Assembly (NCBI GenBank): GCA_034509925.1
Contig: CM067529.1
Location: forward strand, 12,963,501 to 13,027,500
Source: Hirudinaria manillensis
Taxonomy: Eukaryota; Annelida; Clitellata; Hirudinida; Hirudinidae
Direction: 5' to 3'
Length of the DNA: 64,000 nt
Part shown: positions 50,001 to 61,333 of the stretch, in pieces
Layout: each line of letters opens with the position of its first letter
Numbering within the stretch: position 1 is the stretch's first letter
Position numbers and translations under genes: made by a program
The notes under the pieces: model-generated
Told to the model about the DNA's origin: nothing
The model's input: the letters and a program-made list of their open reading frames with translations, nothing else
Databases searched by the model: none

Positions 50001-53000
50001 GGACAGCCCGGACACTTGGACCGATCATCTAGACATTCATAACTTGGTGGATTTTGCAGATGATTCGCCATGATATCAACTTAATATGTAATTTTATAAT
50101 GTATAATTTATAATCCTGACTGTAATAACACATAGTACAGTGGTCGAAAAAATGTTGAGGCCTACCCATTTTTATTACATAACTTCCTTATAATTAAGTT
50201 ATCTTGCTGAAACTTACGTCATTTACGTAACTTATAGTTTGTGGACATCCTGAAAAATTTCTTTTCCTATAGATCAATGATCATGTAAATTACGCAATTG
50301 ACCGAATTTTGACAATGAAATAACTAAATGACTACTTTCCTTTTAGGCACATTTGAGATTGTTAAAAATTTAGTTAAATGAACCAAACATTAAATTACCA
50401 TTATAATATAATATAATAGGAATTACAATTCAAAACTTCCTTTATTATATTTTTATTTTTTAGTATATTTTCATCACGGGGAAGAGACCAAAAAGTTCGA
50501 TCCGGAATGCTATAGCCTTGCAAGTATCTTCAACAGTTGCAGGATTCTAGGAGCAATCCCATCCAGCTGGAAGACACCAAGGACAATACTTCCCCACAAA
50601 GGGGAAGCCCTAGATGTTGCACGGAACTGGCGACCCATCTCGCTGATCGATGTGAAACTATACAGTTCAATCACAGCAAAAAGGCTTATGGTCTGGAATA
50701 TGACGGAGCATAAGCAGTCCCAGGGCAGAAAGAATTCATGCCCTTCGAAGGTTGCCTGGAACATAACTTCACGCTCCAGTCAGCGATACAGGATGCGATA
50801 GGGAAAGGACTTCGGTGGCCTGGCTCGATCTAACCAATTCGGATCAGTACCACGCGATCTGGGAAGCCTTAGAAACCAAAGGACAAGCAAGAGAGGCCGT
50901 GACAAAAATTGCGGAACTATACAGAGAACTCCATGATTTACCTGATTCAAGCCATCCTTTTGCCTTAAACATATGAGGAAATAGTGGAGTAGTCGTACTG
51001 CTGCTACGAGTTACAATTCGTAGAATAAAGTAAGTAAAGAAAAATATGTTCCTGTGGAGCAAACTTGCAAAATGTCACAATGACTGAAGAGAAAGGGCAA
51101 ATTGAGGCATTCAGGAAAGCAAATTATTCGAAAAGAATAATTGCTAGAGTGGAAACGTTCAAGGGGTGCTATCACAAGTTTTCACAAGCTGTGTATGCCA
51201 ATATCAGAATGAAAATGAATTAAAAGAGGCAATTTGGACTGGCTGAAAGGAACTGAATAAAAACACCGTCAATAACAATAATAATTCGGTTTGTTAGAGT
51301 GGCATATGTCCAGTGGACTTCAAGGCCACTGAGGGGGGTGGGGGTGACTTTCCCTGAAGAGGAAGTTCTTCAGGGCGGAGTGGAAGCCGGCTGGGTCTGA
51401 GGTCGTCACTGCGGGATCTAGTCTATTCCAGGTCCTGGGGCCGATGACGTCGATGGAACTACCATCGAGCATAGTGCGATTGGCGTGTGTGCAGAAGAGA
51501 AAGCCTCTGGATGTGGAGCTGAGGCCGCTTCTACCTTGGAGGTGCGCGCTGCTGGTGGTTGGCAGGACGGTGAGCAGCCCAAGAGAGATTTAAAAATCAG
51601 CGTGGCTATCTTGTAGTCGATGAAAAACAGATGTATAGAAGTCATTTTGAATAAAGTTAGAACTATATGTTATTAAGAAATTAATTTATTTGATTTAAAA
51701 TAAAAAAAATTGACAAAACACGTAAATTGTGATTTTTTCTATGAACGGCTATAAGCATATTTCTATGCCTAAAAATGTTTTTTTTTTGTGGAATTTGCAA
51801 TTAATACTTAATAAAAGTAAAACATTTAAAATATATATTCTGTGTGAATACTGTTACTTATATACTTATATATACTATCTATCCTCTTATTTTTGGGCTT
51901 TGTATGACTTTTAAAATCAGGGTTATCGTAAAGAAAAAGTTGTAGGCCATAAAGTTTCTTCTACCACTGTACTGTATTAAATTTAATGACGAATAATACT
52001 TGTCTTATATAAACCGAAGTGGGTCTTCGTCTTTCCACACAAATAAAGTTTGCTTTCAGTGCAACCTCCATCACACGATGACAGTTTGACGGACATGAAA
52101 TCCTCAGTACTAACGATACAATAACAACTCCCATCCTAAGTCATTTTAAAACAACTAATAATAAATTTACCACAACCTCGTCTTAAATGCCGAATACCAG
52201 TGCAATTACTAATGCAATCAGCAAGCAACAACAGCAACACCATGCAACCAATGGAGTGAATTATCAATTACCAGGTTAAAGCCAATATATGGCGTCGTGT
52301 TGCGACAAGCGTTGGCGCAATCGAATATAGAGATATTTTCCTTTAAATTTTTATCTAGATTTTCAAAATTGGCCATGATCTTGTAACAGCCCAGAAAGTT
52401 CTCAACTTGAGACTCTATTGTAAAAATAAAGAAGCCAAATTTAGATTTGTTAACGGGCAAAAAAATGAACTTTTTTTTATAATTCAATGGCCATTCCAGT
52501 GTATGTGCTCCAAAATCACTTTTTGAATCATAATTTTTTGCCATGTCTTTAAATTTCCTATAAAATAAGGCGAGGTCTCCAAAATGTTCTATTAAAACAA
52601 ATTAATTCAAATAATAACAATATCACCAAACGAAATGAATATTTTTATACTAACGATACAATAACAACTCCCATCCTAAGTCATTTTAAAACAACTAATA
52701 ATAAATTTACCACAACCTCGTCACTGACATGTATTGCAACTTTACAACCGTACTTTAATTGGTCAACTCTAGGGTTAGGGTTAGGATTAGGGTTAACTCT
52801 AATGCACCCTACTACATTAGGTCTTAAGATTTTTCTGAATTACAAAATGTAAAAAGAAGGTTCATTCAGGACAAAAAGTAAAACAATTATGGCCAATGAA
52901 TTCTTTCGAAATATGTTTAACAAATTTTTGTATAATTCATTATTTTGGATTTCAAATTGACTTTTTATCTATCACATATGTATTTCATATATAGTCAAAT

Positions 53001-54786
53001 CTTGTTACTACTCGTTACTTTTTGTCCTGAATCCCGCCCTTCGGGACCGAGCAAAAGTGGCATAGTAACGAAGGTTTGTAAAAAGGGCCTTACTTTATCA
53101 AATAAAAATGGCCTTATTTTCTCAAGTTACCCATCAGCTCAGTCTAAAGCTCTCAAAAATCATTTGCTGCCGCATCTTCTTTAGGCGGATCTCGTTGTCT
53201 AGCCGATCGCACGCTTGCATTACACCGTACTTGTGAATCCACCGCTCCAGCTTCGCCCTGCAATGTCTTGAACAATGATGCCGTGGCGCTTCACTCCGAC
53301 TCACATCAATCTTCACTCCAACTCGCAACTCCCTCTCGACACCCACTCTCATTCCTATTTACATTCCCAGTCAACTTTGCCCATTCGACCAATCCAATTC
53401 CATGGAATGTTCCATCACCTTCCTTAATCATCTCTCAGCAACAATTCCTGGGTAAGTATTAACCTGATCAAATCCTAAAAATACAAGGTAATGTCTCTCA
53501 ATTACTTCCCTGACTGGGAATATGTCTTTAACTTCATGAGTTAGATGTCAGGACTCTGGTGGCATAGTAGCGGGAGTTGAGGGTGGCATAGTAAATTTAT
53601 TTTGTATTGAATTTTGTCGGGACCGAACAAACATGGCGTAACAGCGAAATTGGCACAGTTCCGAGATTTGACTGTATAAAAAATTTAAATCAAGATATTT
53701 CATTTCAAGAATGTAGACAGTCAATTCAATTCCGCAAATATTTTAAGTGCCTTTTTATCCAAGTCCATAGTTTGTCAAGGCACTGCCAACAGTCGGTTTA
53801 AACATTTGAAACCATCATATATAAATTGACTCTGAACTCATATTTGCACACTAAGAAAGATTTTTGACGTTCAGTGATATTGTTACACCCGATTTATTAG
53901 TGTTCCCAGAACATTTTACATCATTTGAACCCAAGAACAATATAAAGGTCACTGTAGATAATATAAAATATACATAACATATTTTATTGACAAAACAATA
54001 CCTGTATAAAAAATAAATATATATATTTAACCACCATCAAAACATAATTTATTCCATTTACATTTTTCGTGAATCCAAATAAAAATGAAAAAAATTGTTG
54101 CTATACCACGTGCGTACACTTCTATAGCGATGCCACTAGGTTTCCTGAGAATAATAATTTTTCTGGACATAGCCATGCAAAGAAAGTTATACCCTTTTTC
54201 TTCTCTTGTCTTGTGACAATCTCTAACTTTATAGTTGCCAATTTCTTCTATGATCACTTTTGCCCCTCCAACCATCTCATCTAAATTAGAGTCAACTGAA
54301 AACAAGATTGTAAAGTTGTATAATTAAGTCTAAAACAGTAAAAGGAATGAGCTAATAATGAGGGGAGACTACATTCTGTGAAACAAGACTTGTCTAGTAC
54401 ATTGTATATTGACAAACGCCAAAATATATGGCGAAAGTATAAATTAATATTCAAAGTATGTACAAGGGATTGATAGATTTTGTAGAATAGTAACATATGG
54501 GTTCTCAGCCAAGCGGTCCACGAACCTCGAAACGATACATTATAATTGAGTACTCACACGGTAGCTCTGTACACAACTTCACCGTATCTACGAGATGGGT
54601 TATAATTAAATCGATTATTAATTTATTGTGTGCTGCAGTATGTTCTTCATAATCAATGACCGAACGACTTGACAAGACACGCATATTATTCCATGGGATA
54701 TGACGAAATCCGTATTTCGATTCGTTCCCATTTGTCATAGATATCACATGGATAAAAACCGAAAATTGTATAAAACGATAGAACAT
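46278..54786 (-). CDS. Gene E: divergent WSC and EGF type I membrane protein, 6 cbEGF
   Basis: Thirteen exons in coding order: 54558-54786, 54107-54295, 52272-52414, 52000-52135, 49966-50079, 49479-49598, 49156-49275, 48955-49086, 47984-48112, 47079-47204, 46784-46918, 46573-46701, 46278-46501. In-frame, 641 residues. Signal peptide MFYRFIQFSVFIHVIS; N-terminal region with CMAMSRKIIILRKP; WSC with GCY, DCANACR, YIGF, SCYC, CDGGC, LCG and HFGLYK, the most canonical WSC of the array; two Cys-rich modules; six cbEGF modules (DYDEC, DEDEC, DVDEC, DLDEC, DEDEC, DIDEC); membrane segment (AYILFVILTFVLLLLIMTGL) and a distinct tail ending TFESMSMD. Introns are unlike those of B-D and hold several mobile elements, so E split from the others early. 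Confidence 0.87.
46979..47038. repeat. (TAA)n with AAC-rich edge in a gene E intron
   Basis: A simple repeat about 60 bases long between two cbEGF exons, mixing TAA and AAC units. Non-coding. Confidence 0.85.
47250..47545. repeat. Probable short dispersed element (SINE/RTE-tail-like) in gene E
   Basis: The segment runs from GCGGTGCCCAGCCACGCG to ATTTATATAGATT. It contains the phrase TTTCAAAGCAATTGGTTAAG followed by an ACAAACACACATTGC tail, a layout common to RTE-type LINE tails and SINEs in invertebrates. It also has a TTAGGGTTAGGG run at 47306-47320. The family is not identified. Confidence 0.4.
48410..48930 (-). mobile_element. LTR retroelement 3' remnant inside gene E
   Basis: A GC-richer minus-strand frame of about 160 codons (48435-48917) ends at a purine tract, AAGGAGGGGGCAG, followed immediately by TGTTGGATCC, the start of the LTR family seen at 6405-6528. 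The frame is acidic and Ser/Glu-rich and matches no domain I know; it may be the C-terminus of a polyprotein. Beyond the short LTR piece, the plus-strand bases GACCGTCACAAG look like the 3' edge of a lost cbEGF exon with its donor. Confidence 0.55.
50480..50985 (+). pseudogene. R2/NeSL-type reverse transcriptase fragment
   Basis: Plus-strand reading gives SWKTPRTILPHKGE, NWRPISLIDVKLYSSITAKR and, after frameshifts, VAWLDLTNS and AIWEALETKGQAREAV. These follow the order of RT motifs in site-specific R2/NeSL-type LINEs, up to the first catalytic Asp motif. At least two frameshifts and an internal loss are visible. It is dead. Confidence 0.7.
51300..51635 (-). pseudogene. LINE C-terminal fragment (CR1/L2-like)
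   Basis: Minus-strand reading gives YKIATLIFKSLLGCSPS and, in another frame, IDVIGPRTWNRLDP and FHSALKNFLF, the usual C-terminal end of CR1/L2/Jockey reverse transcriptases. It is frameshifted and 5'-truncated. Its GC content is clearly above that of the surrounding intron. Confidence 0.7.
52109..52182. repeat. 74-bp direct repeat covering the start of a gene E WSC exon
   Basis: Identical to 52649-52722 in the intron upstream. It includes the first 27 coding bases and the acceptor site of exon 52000-52135. The other copy is a partial exon with a duplicated acceptor. Confidence 0.9.
52649..52722. repeat. Second copy of the 74-bp repeat (decoy acceptor)
   Basis: It lies in the intron between exons 52272-52414 and 54107-54295. 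It carries the WSC exon's acceptor and first nine codons without the rest of the exon. Confidence 0.9.
52770..52798. repeat. Interstitial telomere-like TTAGGG repeats
   Basis: AGGGTTAGGGTTAGGATTAGGG lies in a gene E intron. Shorter runs occur at 47306-47320 and 57614-57636. They are too short for a telomere. Confidence 0.75.
52993..53676. mobile_element. Pogo/Tigger-like element in gene E intron
   Basis: Left end ATAGTCAAATCTTG; right end, inverted, CAGTCAAATCTCG. The CAGTCAAA-type end is typical of pogo/Tigger elements. Inside, GGGACCGA and GGCATAGTAA motifs repeat. A minus-strand frame of 72 codons (53134-53352, with CRAKLERWIHKYGV) is GC-richer and unidentified. No complete transposase is seen. 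Confidence 0.5.
53728..53795. repeat. Small hairpin repeat shared with genes C and D
   Basis: TTTTAAGTGCC, then TATCCAAGTCCA, and TCAAGGCACTGCC form a stem. The same unit is at about 35278-35335 (gene C intron) and, shortened, at 42690-42727 (gene D intron). It is probably a tiny non-autonomous element. Confidence 0.5.
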
Positions 54787-56441
54787 GAATGATGACTTGG
54801 AAAATTAAGGATGTTACGAAAGTTCTCTTGGAAGAATTTAACTTTGAAATCAAAACAAAAACATCGCCGTTGCGTGCTTTCGAGACATGGCGTTTGATAT
54901 TTTTGTATCTGGGAGAATAATCCGTTCAGAAATTAAATTAAATAATCTTAAAAATAATGCAATTCAAGTAATTAAAATATTTTTTTAATCAAATGATTTC
55001 GAATTCAATAAAATTGAAATTGTTGAAGTCGTCGCGATGCATTTTATAAAATTTTATTTCAGAAAAGCCATGCCGCAATTAGAACGGGGAAAGTTATAAA
55101 ATCTGATCCATTTCCAATAATCTAACCCAGAAGCACCCTTTTTACGATAACCTAGAACGTTAAACTTGTAAATCATTCTGCAATCATACTAACAAACTCA
55201 TATTTTATTAATTTAGCTGCACAATAAGTGATCAAACTTCCAAATTAACGCTCTAAAGAGTTTGTTAATTCTGCCACGTTCAACTAAATGAAGATCAGAA
55301 TAATAGATAAAGTCTGGTATGAGACCAAAGCTTTGTTTTGGTTTGACTTTTAAAATTTTTTTTAATGTTAATATTTTAGTGGTCTTCCGTGTGTCATCGA
55401 AAATCACCACAAAAACATTACAACCTAACCATTTAGCACTGTTCTCCCCCAGAATAACTAAATTATGGTTTCCTCGCAAGGAGAGCGTAAAACCCGACTT
55501 GACTGGTGTATGTTACTGGACAATTTTGAAAAATTGATTTTGTAGTGGATATTTTCTGTATAATATAAAAAACCTTGCCTGTTGTCACTTTAAAAATATA
55601 TTTATAAGAGATGCTTCCATTAAAAAAATGGATTGATTCACTATTCGATAGGTGCTCCAGGCTAGCGAAGGGAAAATTGATCTTCTGGTCTAGCGTAATG
55701 ACAGGTTAAAATATAGATATCTAGACAAATATGAAAAAGCATTTTGGAGGAATTTCTGAGGAAAATGCTTATGGATGGCTGGCAGTTGCACATCGTGTTT
55801 ATCTTTTGAAATATAGTCACGTGACTCCGTGGGTACCTGTTTTTGTTTTCAAATCGCTGGCTTTTTGCAACTAAATCGCATCCCTTTCCTAAGAACAATT
55901 TGATCGGATCAACTGTTGATGATCATCGATTGCTTTTAGAATCCCGGAAAGAACTTTGTATAGAAATTTCAGGCTATTGCGTCGCTCAGCTAAAGTTTTT
56001 CATGGATCAGACTGACATCGATTCGTAATAGAGTGGAAATCGTCCAGGATTAAGTGATCGCTTATTTTATAGAATTTAGTTTACATGAGTTTCAAAATTT
56101 TGAGTAGCCTTCGTATTCTGCATCGTTAGGTCAAAGCGCAACCTGACATGGTGAGTTGGCCGGTCTTATATGGGTCTTACGAATCTTTTTAGTTGAATTT
56201 CTACTGGTTGAGAATATATGTTGCGGCAGCCGTCGTAGATGTTTTGCTGGGGCGGCTAATTGTTTTTATTAACGCTGACGTGGCTGTTGTCTAATTTTGC
56301 CGATGTTTTGAAAACATTGCAATTTATGGATCAAACCGGCAACGATGATTGTATACGATGATATTGGCTATGATGCTTGCAACCTCAAGGCGATTGAATG
56401 ATTGAAAATGTGAATTATTCACACATCTGTCTCAGGATCCA
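54787..56441. other. Intergenic DNA between gene E and the PCGF gene
   Basis: The two genes are divergent, so both promoters should lie here. A diverged copy of the block found upstream of genes B-D lies at about 55020-55110. A 62-codon plus frame at 55843-56028 shows no recognisable domain and no splice partner. Nothing else is supported. Confidence 0.45.
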
Positions 56442-59400
56442 ATGGAGGATGAGAAGAAGGCTTTGGTCTGTGATTTGAATCCCTACCTTCTCTGCTCTCT
56501 CTGCAGTGGATACATGATCGATGCCAGTACCATTGTGGAATGTCTTCATTCATGTGAGATCAATCTTGAAATTTGGTGACATTAAAAAATTCAAATCTAC
56601 TTTAAAGATGATGATGTAATTGGCTAATTGTTTATGCTGAAAAAGGAATGGGGAATTTATTTTAGCGAAAAGATTTTTTAAAAGTAAGTAAGCTAATGTT
56701 GTAATTTATAGAATATAAGATAGGTTCATGAATTTACAAGTGTTGGAATCGTTCAGCCTAGCAGTTACAAATTACAATGTTCAACCAAGATTGAAGCAAA
56801 TATGGCTATGTACAGAAAACAAACACACACAATTTCTCTCAAGCAACAAATTTTCATGAATAAGATATTATTGAGATTATTGTCATACTCTCAGTATGTT
56901 TTTTCTTGTTTATTCTTATAATGCTGTGTTCCTTGACTCAGTGTAATGTTATAACCTGGTCTTTTTATGGACTCAGGTTGATGTTTACATGATAGACATC
57001 TTATAGTTTGTAGATCCTGCATTTACAAGTATCTTGAATCCAGCAAGTACTGTCCGATCTGTGACGTGCAGATTCACAAGACAAAACCATACCTGAATAT
57101 CAAGTAGGAAATTGGTTTAGATTGCAAAGAATCATTAATTATGATTAATAATTAATTAAAATCTCGCTTAATTATGTCTTAAAGTTGTTTGAAAAATACC
57201 CCAAACATAGAAGCAAACGATGCGTTTCATTCTTGCCGAGGGACATCCTCGTCGTATTGCGTGGCAAAGTAAAATACAAACAGAATCTTTTGTATCGCAG
57301 GTCAGACAAGACTCTGCAGACTCTAATCTACAAGCTTGTTCCAAACCTGTTGAAAAGTTTGCATCCAGAATTTTTAGTCTTTCGTCCATTTTTTATTTTT
57401 TATTTATTTTAATTTCTTTTCTTTTTCTTGGTGCGTAGGATTACAAATAAAATATAACGTCTGTACCAGCCTGTTAAGCTTATTGTAATCATAACCCATG
57501 TTATTATATTTTTCAATCTGACTTAAGTTCATAGCCAGAGTTAGCTTAGATCTGTGTGATATGCAATGTGTCTTGATCAAAACTTCTTACTACTCAAACT
57601 TAGTGTTGTCAGGATGGGATTAGGGATTAGGGTTAAGTATTAGTCAGGCCCGACATTGCTTAACTCGGGTGAGCGGATGAGAACCTGTGATTTTAAATGC
57701 TCTAGATTAGCATGTTAGATGTTGTTTACCTTACCTCTTTTTTTTTTGTGAGACCATTTTTAAAGTGACGTGTTTCGTTCCTCCAGATGAATTGCAAAGG
57801 AGGCAGGAATTTTTTGACAAGCATCCCGACACAGGTGGGTGCAATTCATGATGACTTTTTTTGTGAGATTTCTCTACTTAATAACTCATTATCTACTTAA
57901 TAATTCATTAAAACAATGCCAGAGCAAAATGACTTTATCTTCTTGAAGCCTCTTCAAAATATCAAAGCTTAAACAAAATGTTTCTTAATTTAAACATTAA
58001 CCATATTATATTTTTTCCTTCAAATCATAATAGAAAAATACTTATTAAACGAAGCTCGAAATTATTTGTATTCCAAGAAAGATATTCATTATTTAAAACA
58101 TGATCGAAATCAAATGATGCGATACCTAACCTAAGCTGGTGCCCCGCTGACAAATACCGAAACATTGTCCACGTTCATACTTATACTAACAGGATGGAAA
58201 ATCTTGCCAATTCCTCGAGGACTTGTTATATTATTTTCTTTTTTAATAATTCATTTAATTCTGTTTGACAGACGTCAATAGTTTGTCCATAATACTTCCC
58301 ACTGAACATCACCACATTGTCGATCGCTACAAGTTCCTCAGGTCTCTGAGAGACCAGTCAAACTGGATAAGCCTCCGTGCCAAACCCATCACTTGGTTAG
58401 ACGTTTCTAAAGATTAATTTAATGTTCTCAGCTTTTTGAAAACATCAGGGTCAACAGGGTTCTATTTTTTATTTGTTTAAAAATCAAAGCCCAGAAATCA
58501 AATTGCAGCTTTCAGAGGACCACAAGCATTGGGACACTGGAGAATTGTTTCAAAGAAGTAAGTGCATCTTGTCTCGCGTTCAGATGACGCGGCCAAATCA
58601 TCGTGGGCGCTAATGCCTTATTTGCAAATACTCTAGAAGTCCAAGAAGGTGTCTAATCTGAAGGAAATGATTTTGGTTTTGCAATGTTTTAAATACCTTG
58701 AGTTACATATGATTTTGAGCTTTCTGAGATAACCAGAATTCAGACTGTCTGTCCAAACCAACGAGTTTTATGTTTATTTACATAGAGTTTTTAGAAATAA
58801 TTTGAGACCCTTAACGCTGGCTGGATTTGTTTCGGTTTCCGAAAAATGGAATCAAAGTAACTTTGAAAAACTTGTAAAGTGCAATGCAATCTTTCAGGTT
58901 AACATGGTTCGTTATTTTTTCTGCCCGCCCGAGGTGAAAATCTTTCACCTAAAGAAACTGCTCAGAGAGAAGTTTGAGCTCAATGAAAGCGTCCAGGTTT
59001 TTTTATTTGCATTTAGTTTTTGACTCTTTAATAAATTCTACAACGATACTGGCACATATTTCTGATGCATATACCAGACCGAGAGAGGTATCCTAACTCT
59101 ACCTGAAATTAAAGAAATAGCTAGATACATATTATAGAATAATTCGAATAATTTTATGGCAGAGTATGATATAGGCATAGCAATTTTTTGATGGAAATTT
59201 GGTGCATTGCATTGAATGTTTTACGAACAGGTGGAGGTATTCCATGGGAACAAACCTCTCACAGATTTCACCACCCTGTCAAAAGTTACTGAAATCCATG
59301 AATGGGATAAGGTTAGAATCACAATGTCATGTGAGGATTACAAACAATTTCAGCTCCTTGTAAAGCCTTTTGAGAATTAAATTTATTCGTCGACGTCTTT

Positions 59401-61333
59401 ATCGATGCCGAGAGACGTTTCTGAGTCTCACGTGACCTTTTTGACGTTCATACAGAAAAGTCCATTCGAACTGGACTATTCCATAAAGATTCTTCCAGAA
59501 AACGGGACTGCCAAAGTCGACAGCGACGTTTCCAAACTTCAAGCGTCGAAAGCATTCAGGGCAAGACTGCAGGCCAGGATGAGAGAAATTCAACTCAAAA
59601 GTAAATACTTGAAGCCAAATAAGAGGAAACTCAGGGCTCTCCAGGCCGAAAATCCCGTCGAGATTCAAAAAAAGAGAATGAAGATGGGAAGAAAGCATAA
59701 AGTCATTCTGGACGGAGACGATTCTTCTTCCGCTCGGAAAAGTATATCCGACGATCCGAAAAGCTCCTCTCCGTTAGAGTCTGGTTTTCCTGCCGTACCC
59801 TCTTCCTCTCCGTCTAACGGACCGACGCCTCCTTCCGAGTCGACCGTTCCTCTGCATTCGAACGCATCTCCAGTATTAGTACCCGACGTGTCGCAGTGCT
59901 CGCGCCTCGACAGAAGCCTTCCGGACTACCTCGAAATGTCTGGCAAGCCGCCGTCGACTCCCTTTTCCTCTCCTTCGCCCCAACCGAGGATCCCTTTCTG
60001 CCCGATTCAAAGCCTCTCCGGGTCCTCTCTGTCGAGGAAAAGCAGCGAAGAATGCATCATAACGGAAGTCTACGTTCCCCATAAAAAAACGCCCCAGTCA
60101 CCCGAATCGAAGAAAAATAGGAACATTTTCGACTTGGTTCGCCCTCTCCTGAAATCCTCCATCTTCGACAGGCCCGAAAAGTCGAGTTCATCGGGTCCCC
60201 CGAGAGCGGCACTCGCTCCCCATTCGTCGAAGTCCCCGTTCGTTAACAACGGCTCCACGTTCGTGAACTGCAACTCGAAGCAGACTTCTTCCGTGGCCGC
60301 CGCGATGCCGATAACCATCCCGTCGGGTTCGAGCAGCGACTGCAGTTTCATTTGCAACTCGGACGTCCTCGCCATCGTCGACAACGGCACATCCGAAGAG
60401 GGCGACGTAGTGGTTTCTTCGACTCGGTCCAAGGAAGCGGAATCCTCGGCCGAGCCTCCCTCGCGAAGGATAGAAGACGTGGAGTGCATCGAACCCTCGG
60501 CCGGAATCGCAAACGGCGCAGCCGACGACGCCGTGAATCGCTCGAGAAAAACTAATGGAGGCGCTCCGATCGACCGCTCGCTAGCCGGGGAGAAGTATGC
60601 TTCGGGTGGCATCGAAATCGGCCCCGAAGCAGTCGGCGGTCCGAAATCCGTCTGCCGAAAAGCCGATTCTGGCGAGGCAGGAGAACCGTCTCCCGCTTCG
60701 ACGGTCATCGATTCCGAATTAAAATTGCCAGGGAAGAGCCACTCGTCCGCTAATTTGAAAGGCAGGTCGACATTTTTTGAAAAATTCTCGAAAGACCTCG
60801 AATTCGATTTAGAAGATGTCGACGCCTCCGATCCCGAAGCGTTCGATGCCGGCTCGGATCTAATAGCACGCTCGACCGAAGGCCTAACTCCCAAAACCCT
60901 GGAATCAAAAGTTAGGTCTTTGAATAAAATCTCTAATCCTGAAATGCTAAATCTACATTGTCAGGATTCAGGAGACCGTAGGCCAGCAAAAAGAGCGAAA
61001 CCGTCCGGCCAGGGAAAGAAAGTCGGTTTCGAAGCGTCTTGCGAGGAAAGCCGTCGCCAGACGATTCCTCGTCGTAAAGCGACCCCCGACGGCACGGAGG
61101 ACGGAGCGGACGAGTCGGGGGGCGTCGAAGCCGAAGGATTGCTCTCCAAGAGCGCCTCCTCTAGGTCGTACAAAATATCTAAAAGAGAGATGTGCGGACT
61201 GGTTATGGACATGAGCAAGAAGTATCTGAAGGAATTTCCCGCCAACGGCTTCGCCATCGCCTCCGCCCTCAGCGACGAGGTCGAGCACCACGGCTCGGGC
61301 CTCCAGAGGAGGTCCAAGCAGAAGTCTTCCTGA
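56442..61333 (+). CDS. BMI1-like: Polycomb group RING finger protein, BMI1/PSC type
   Basis: Nine exons: 56442-56553, 57007-57103, 57301-57356, 57787-57834, 58272-58395, 58509-58557, 58898-58996, 59231-59311, 59456-61333. In-frame, 847 residues. A complete C3HC4 RING is formed by C18, C21, C34, H36, C39, C42, C53 and C56 (ECLHSFC, KYCPICD). The BMI1/MEL18-type [16 protein letters not shown] helix follows, then [14 protein letters not shown] domain covers about 163-240 ([33 protein letters not shown]). About 600 residues of Ser/Pro/Glu-rich, probably disordered tail come from one long last exon, GC-richer than the rest. The protein should pair with RING1 in PRC1 to ubiquitylate H2A and compact chromatin in the nucleus. 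The long tail resembles the design of fly Psc/Su(z)2 and differs from the short vertebrate proteins. Confidence 0.95.
57614..57636. repeat. TTAGGG-like run in PCGF intron 3
   Basis: GATTAGGGATTAGGGTTAAG is a short telomere-like run between exons 3 and 4. Confidence 0.6.

Larger units (their letters stand above)
50138..51974. mobile_element. Mariner-like element with nested LINE fragments in gene E
   Basis: The left end is TA-CAGTGGTCGAAAAAATG. The right end, inverted, is CAGTGGTAGAAGAAAC, followed on both sides by GGCCTAC. The two ends match well as terminal inverted repeats, and TA lies outside. Between them lie two unrelated LINE pieces. No mariner transposase is visible. The right 350 bases are shared with introns of A1, B, C and D. 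Confidence 0.55.

Noticed and set aside
55843-56028. 62-codon plus frame between gene E and PCGF as an exon
   Set aside because: No domain, no paired splice site and no relation to the PCGF reading frame.
59405-59455. PCGF last exon starting at the Met at 59405
   Set aside because: The acceptor at 59455 joins in phase to exon 8 and continues the RAWUL domain; the upstream 17 codons are intron.
60070-60894. 274-codon minus-strand frame opposite the PCGF tail
   Set aside because: It is a shadow of the GC-rich last exon; the plus strand has the spliced, domain-bearing gene.
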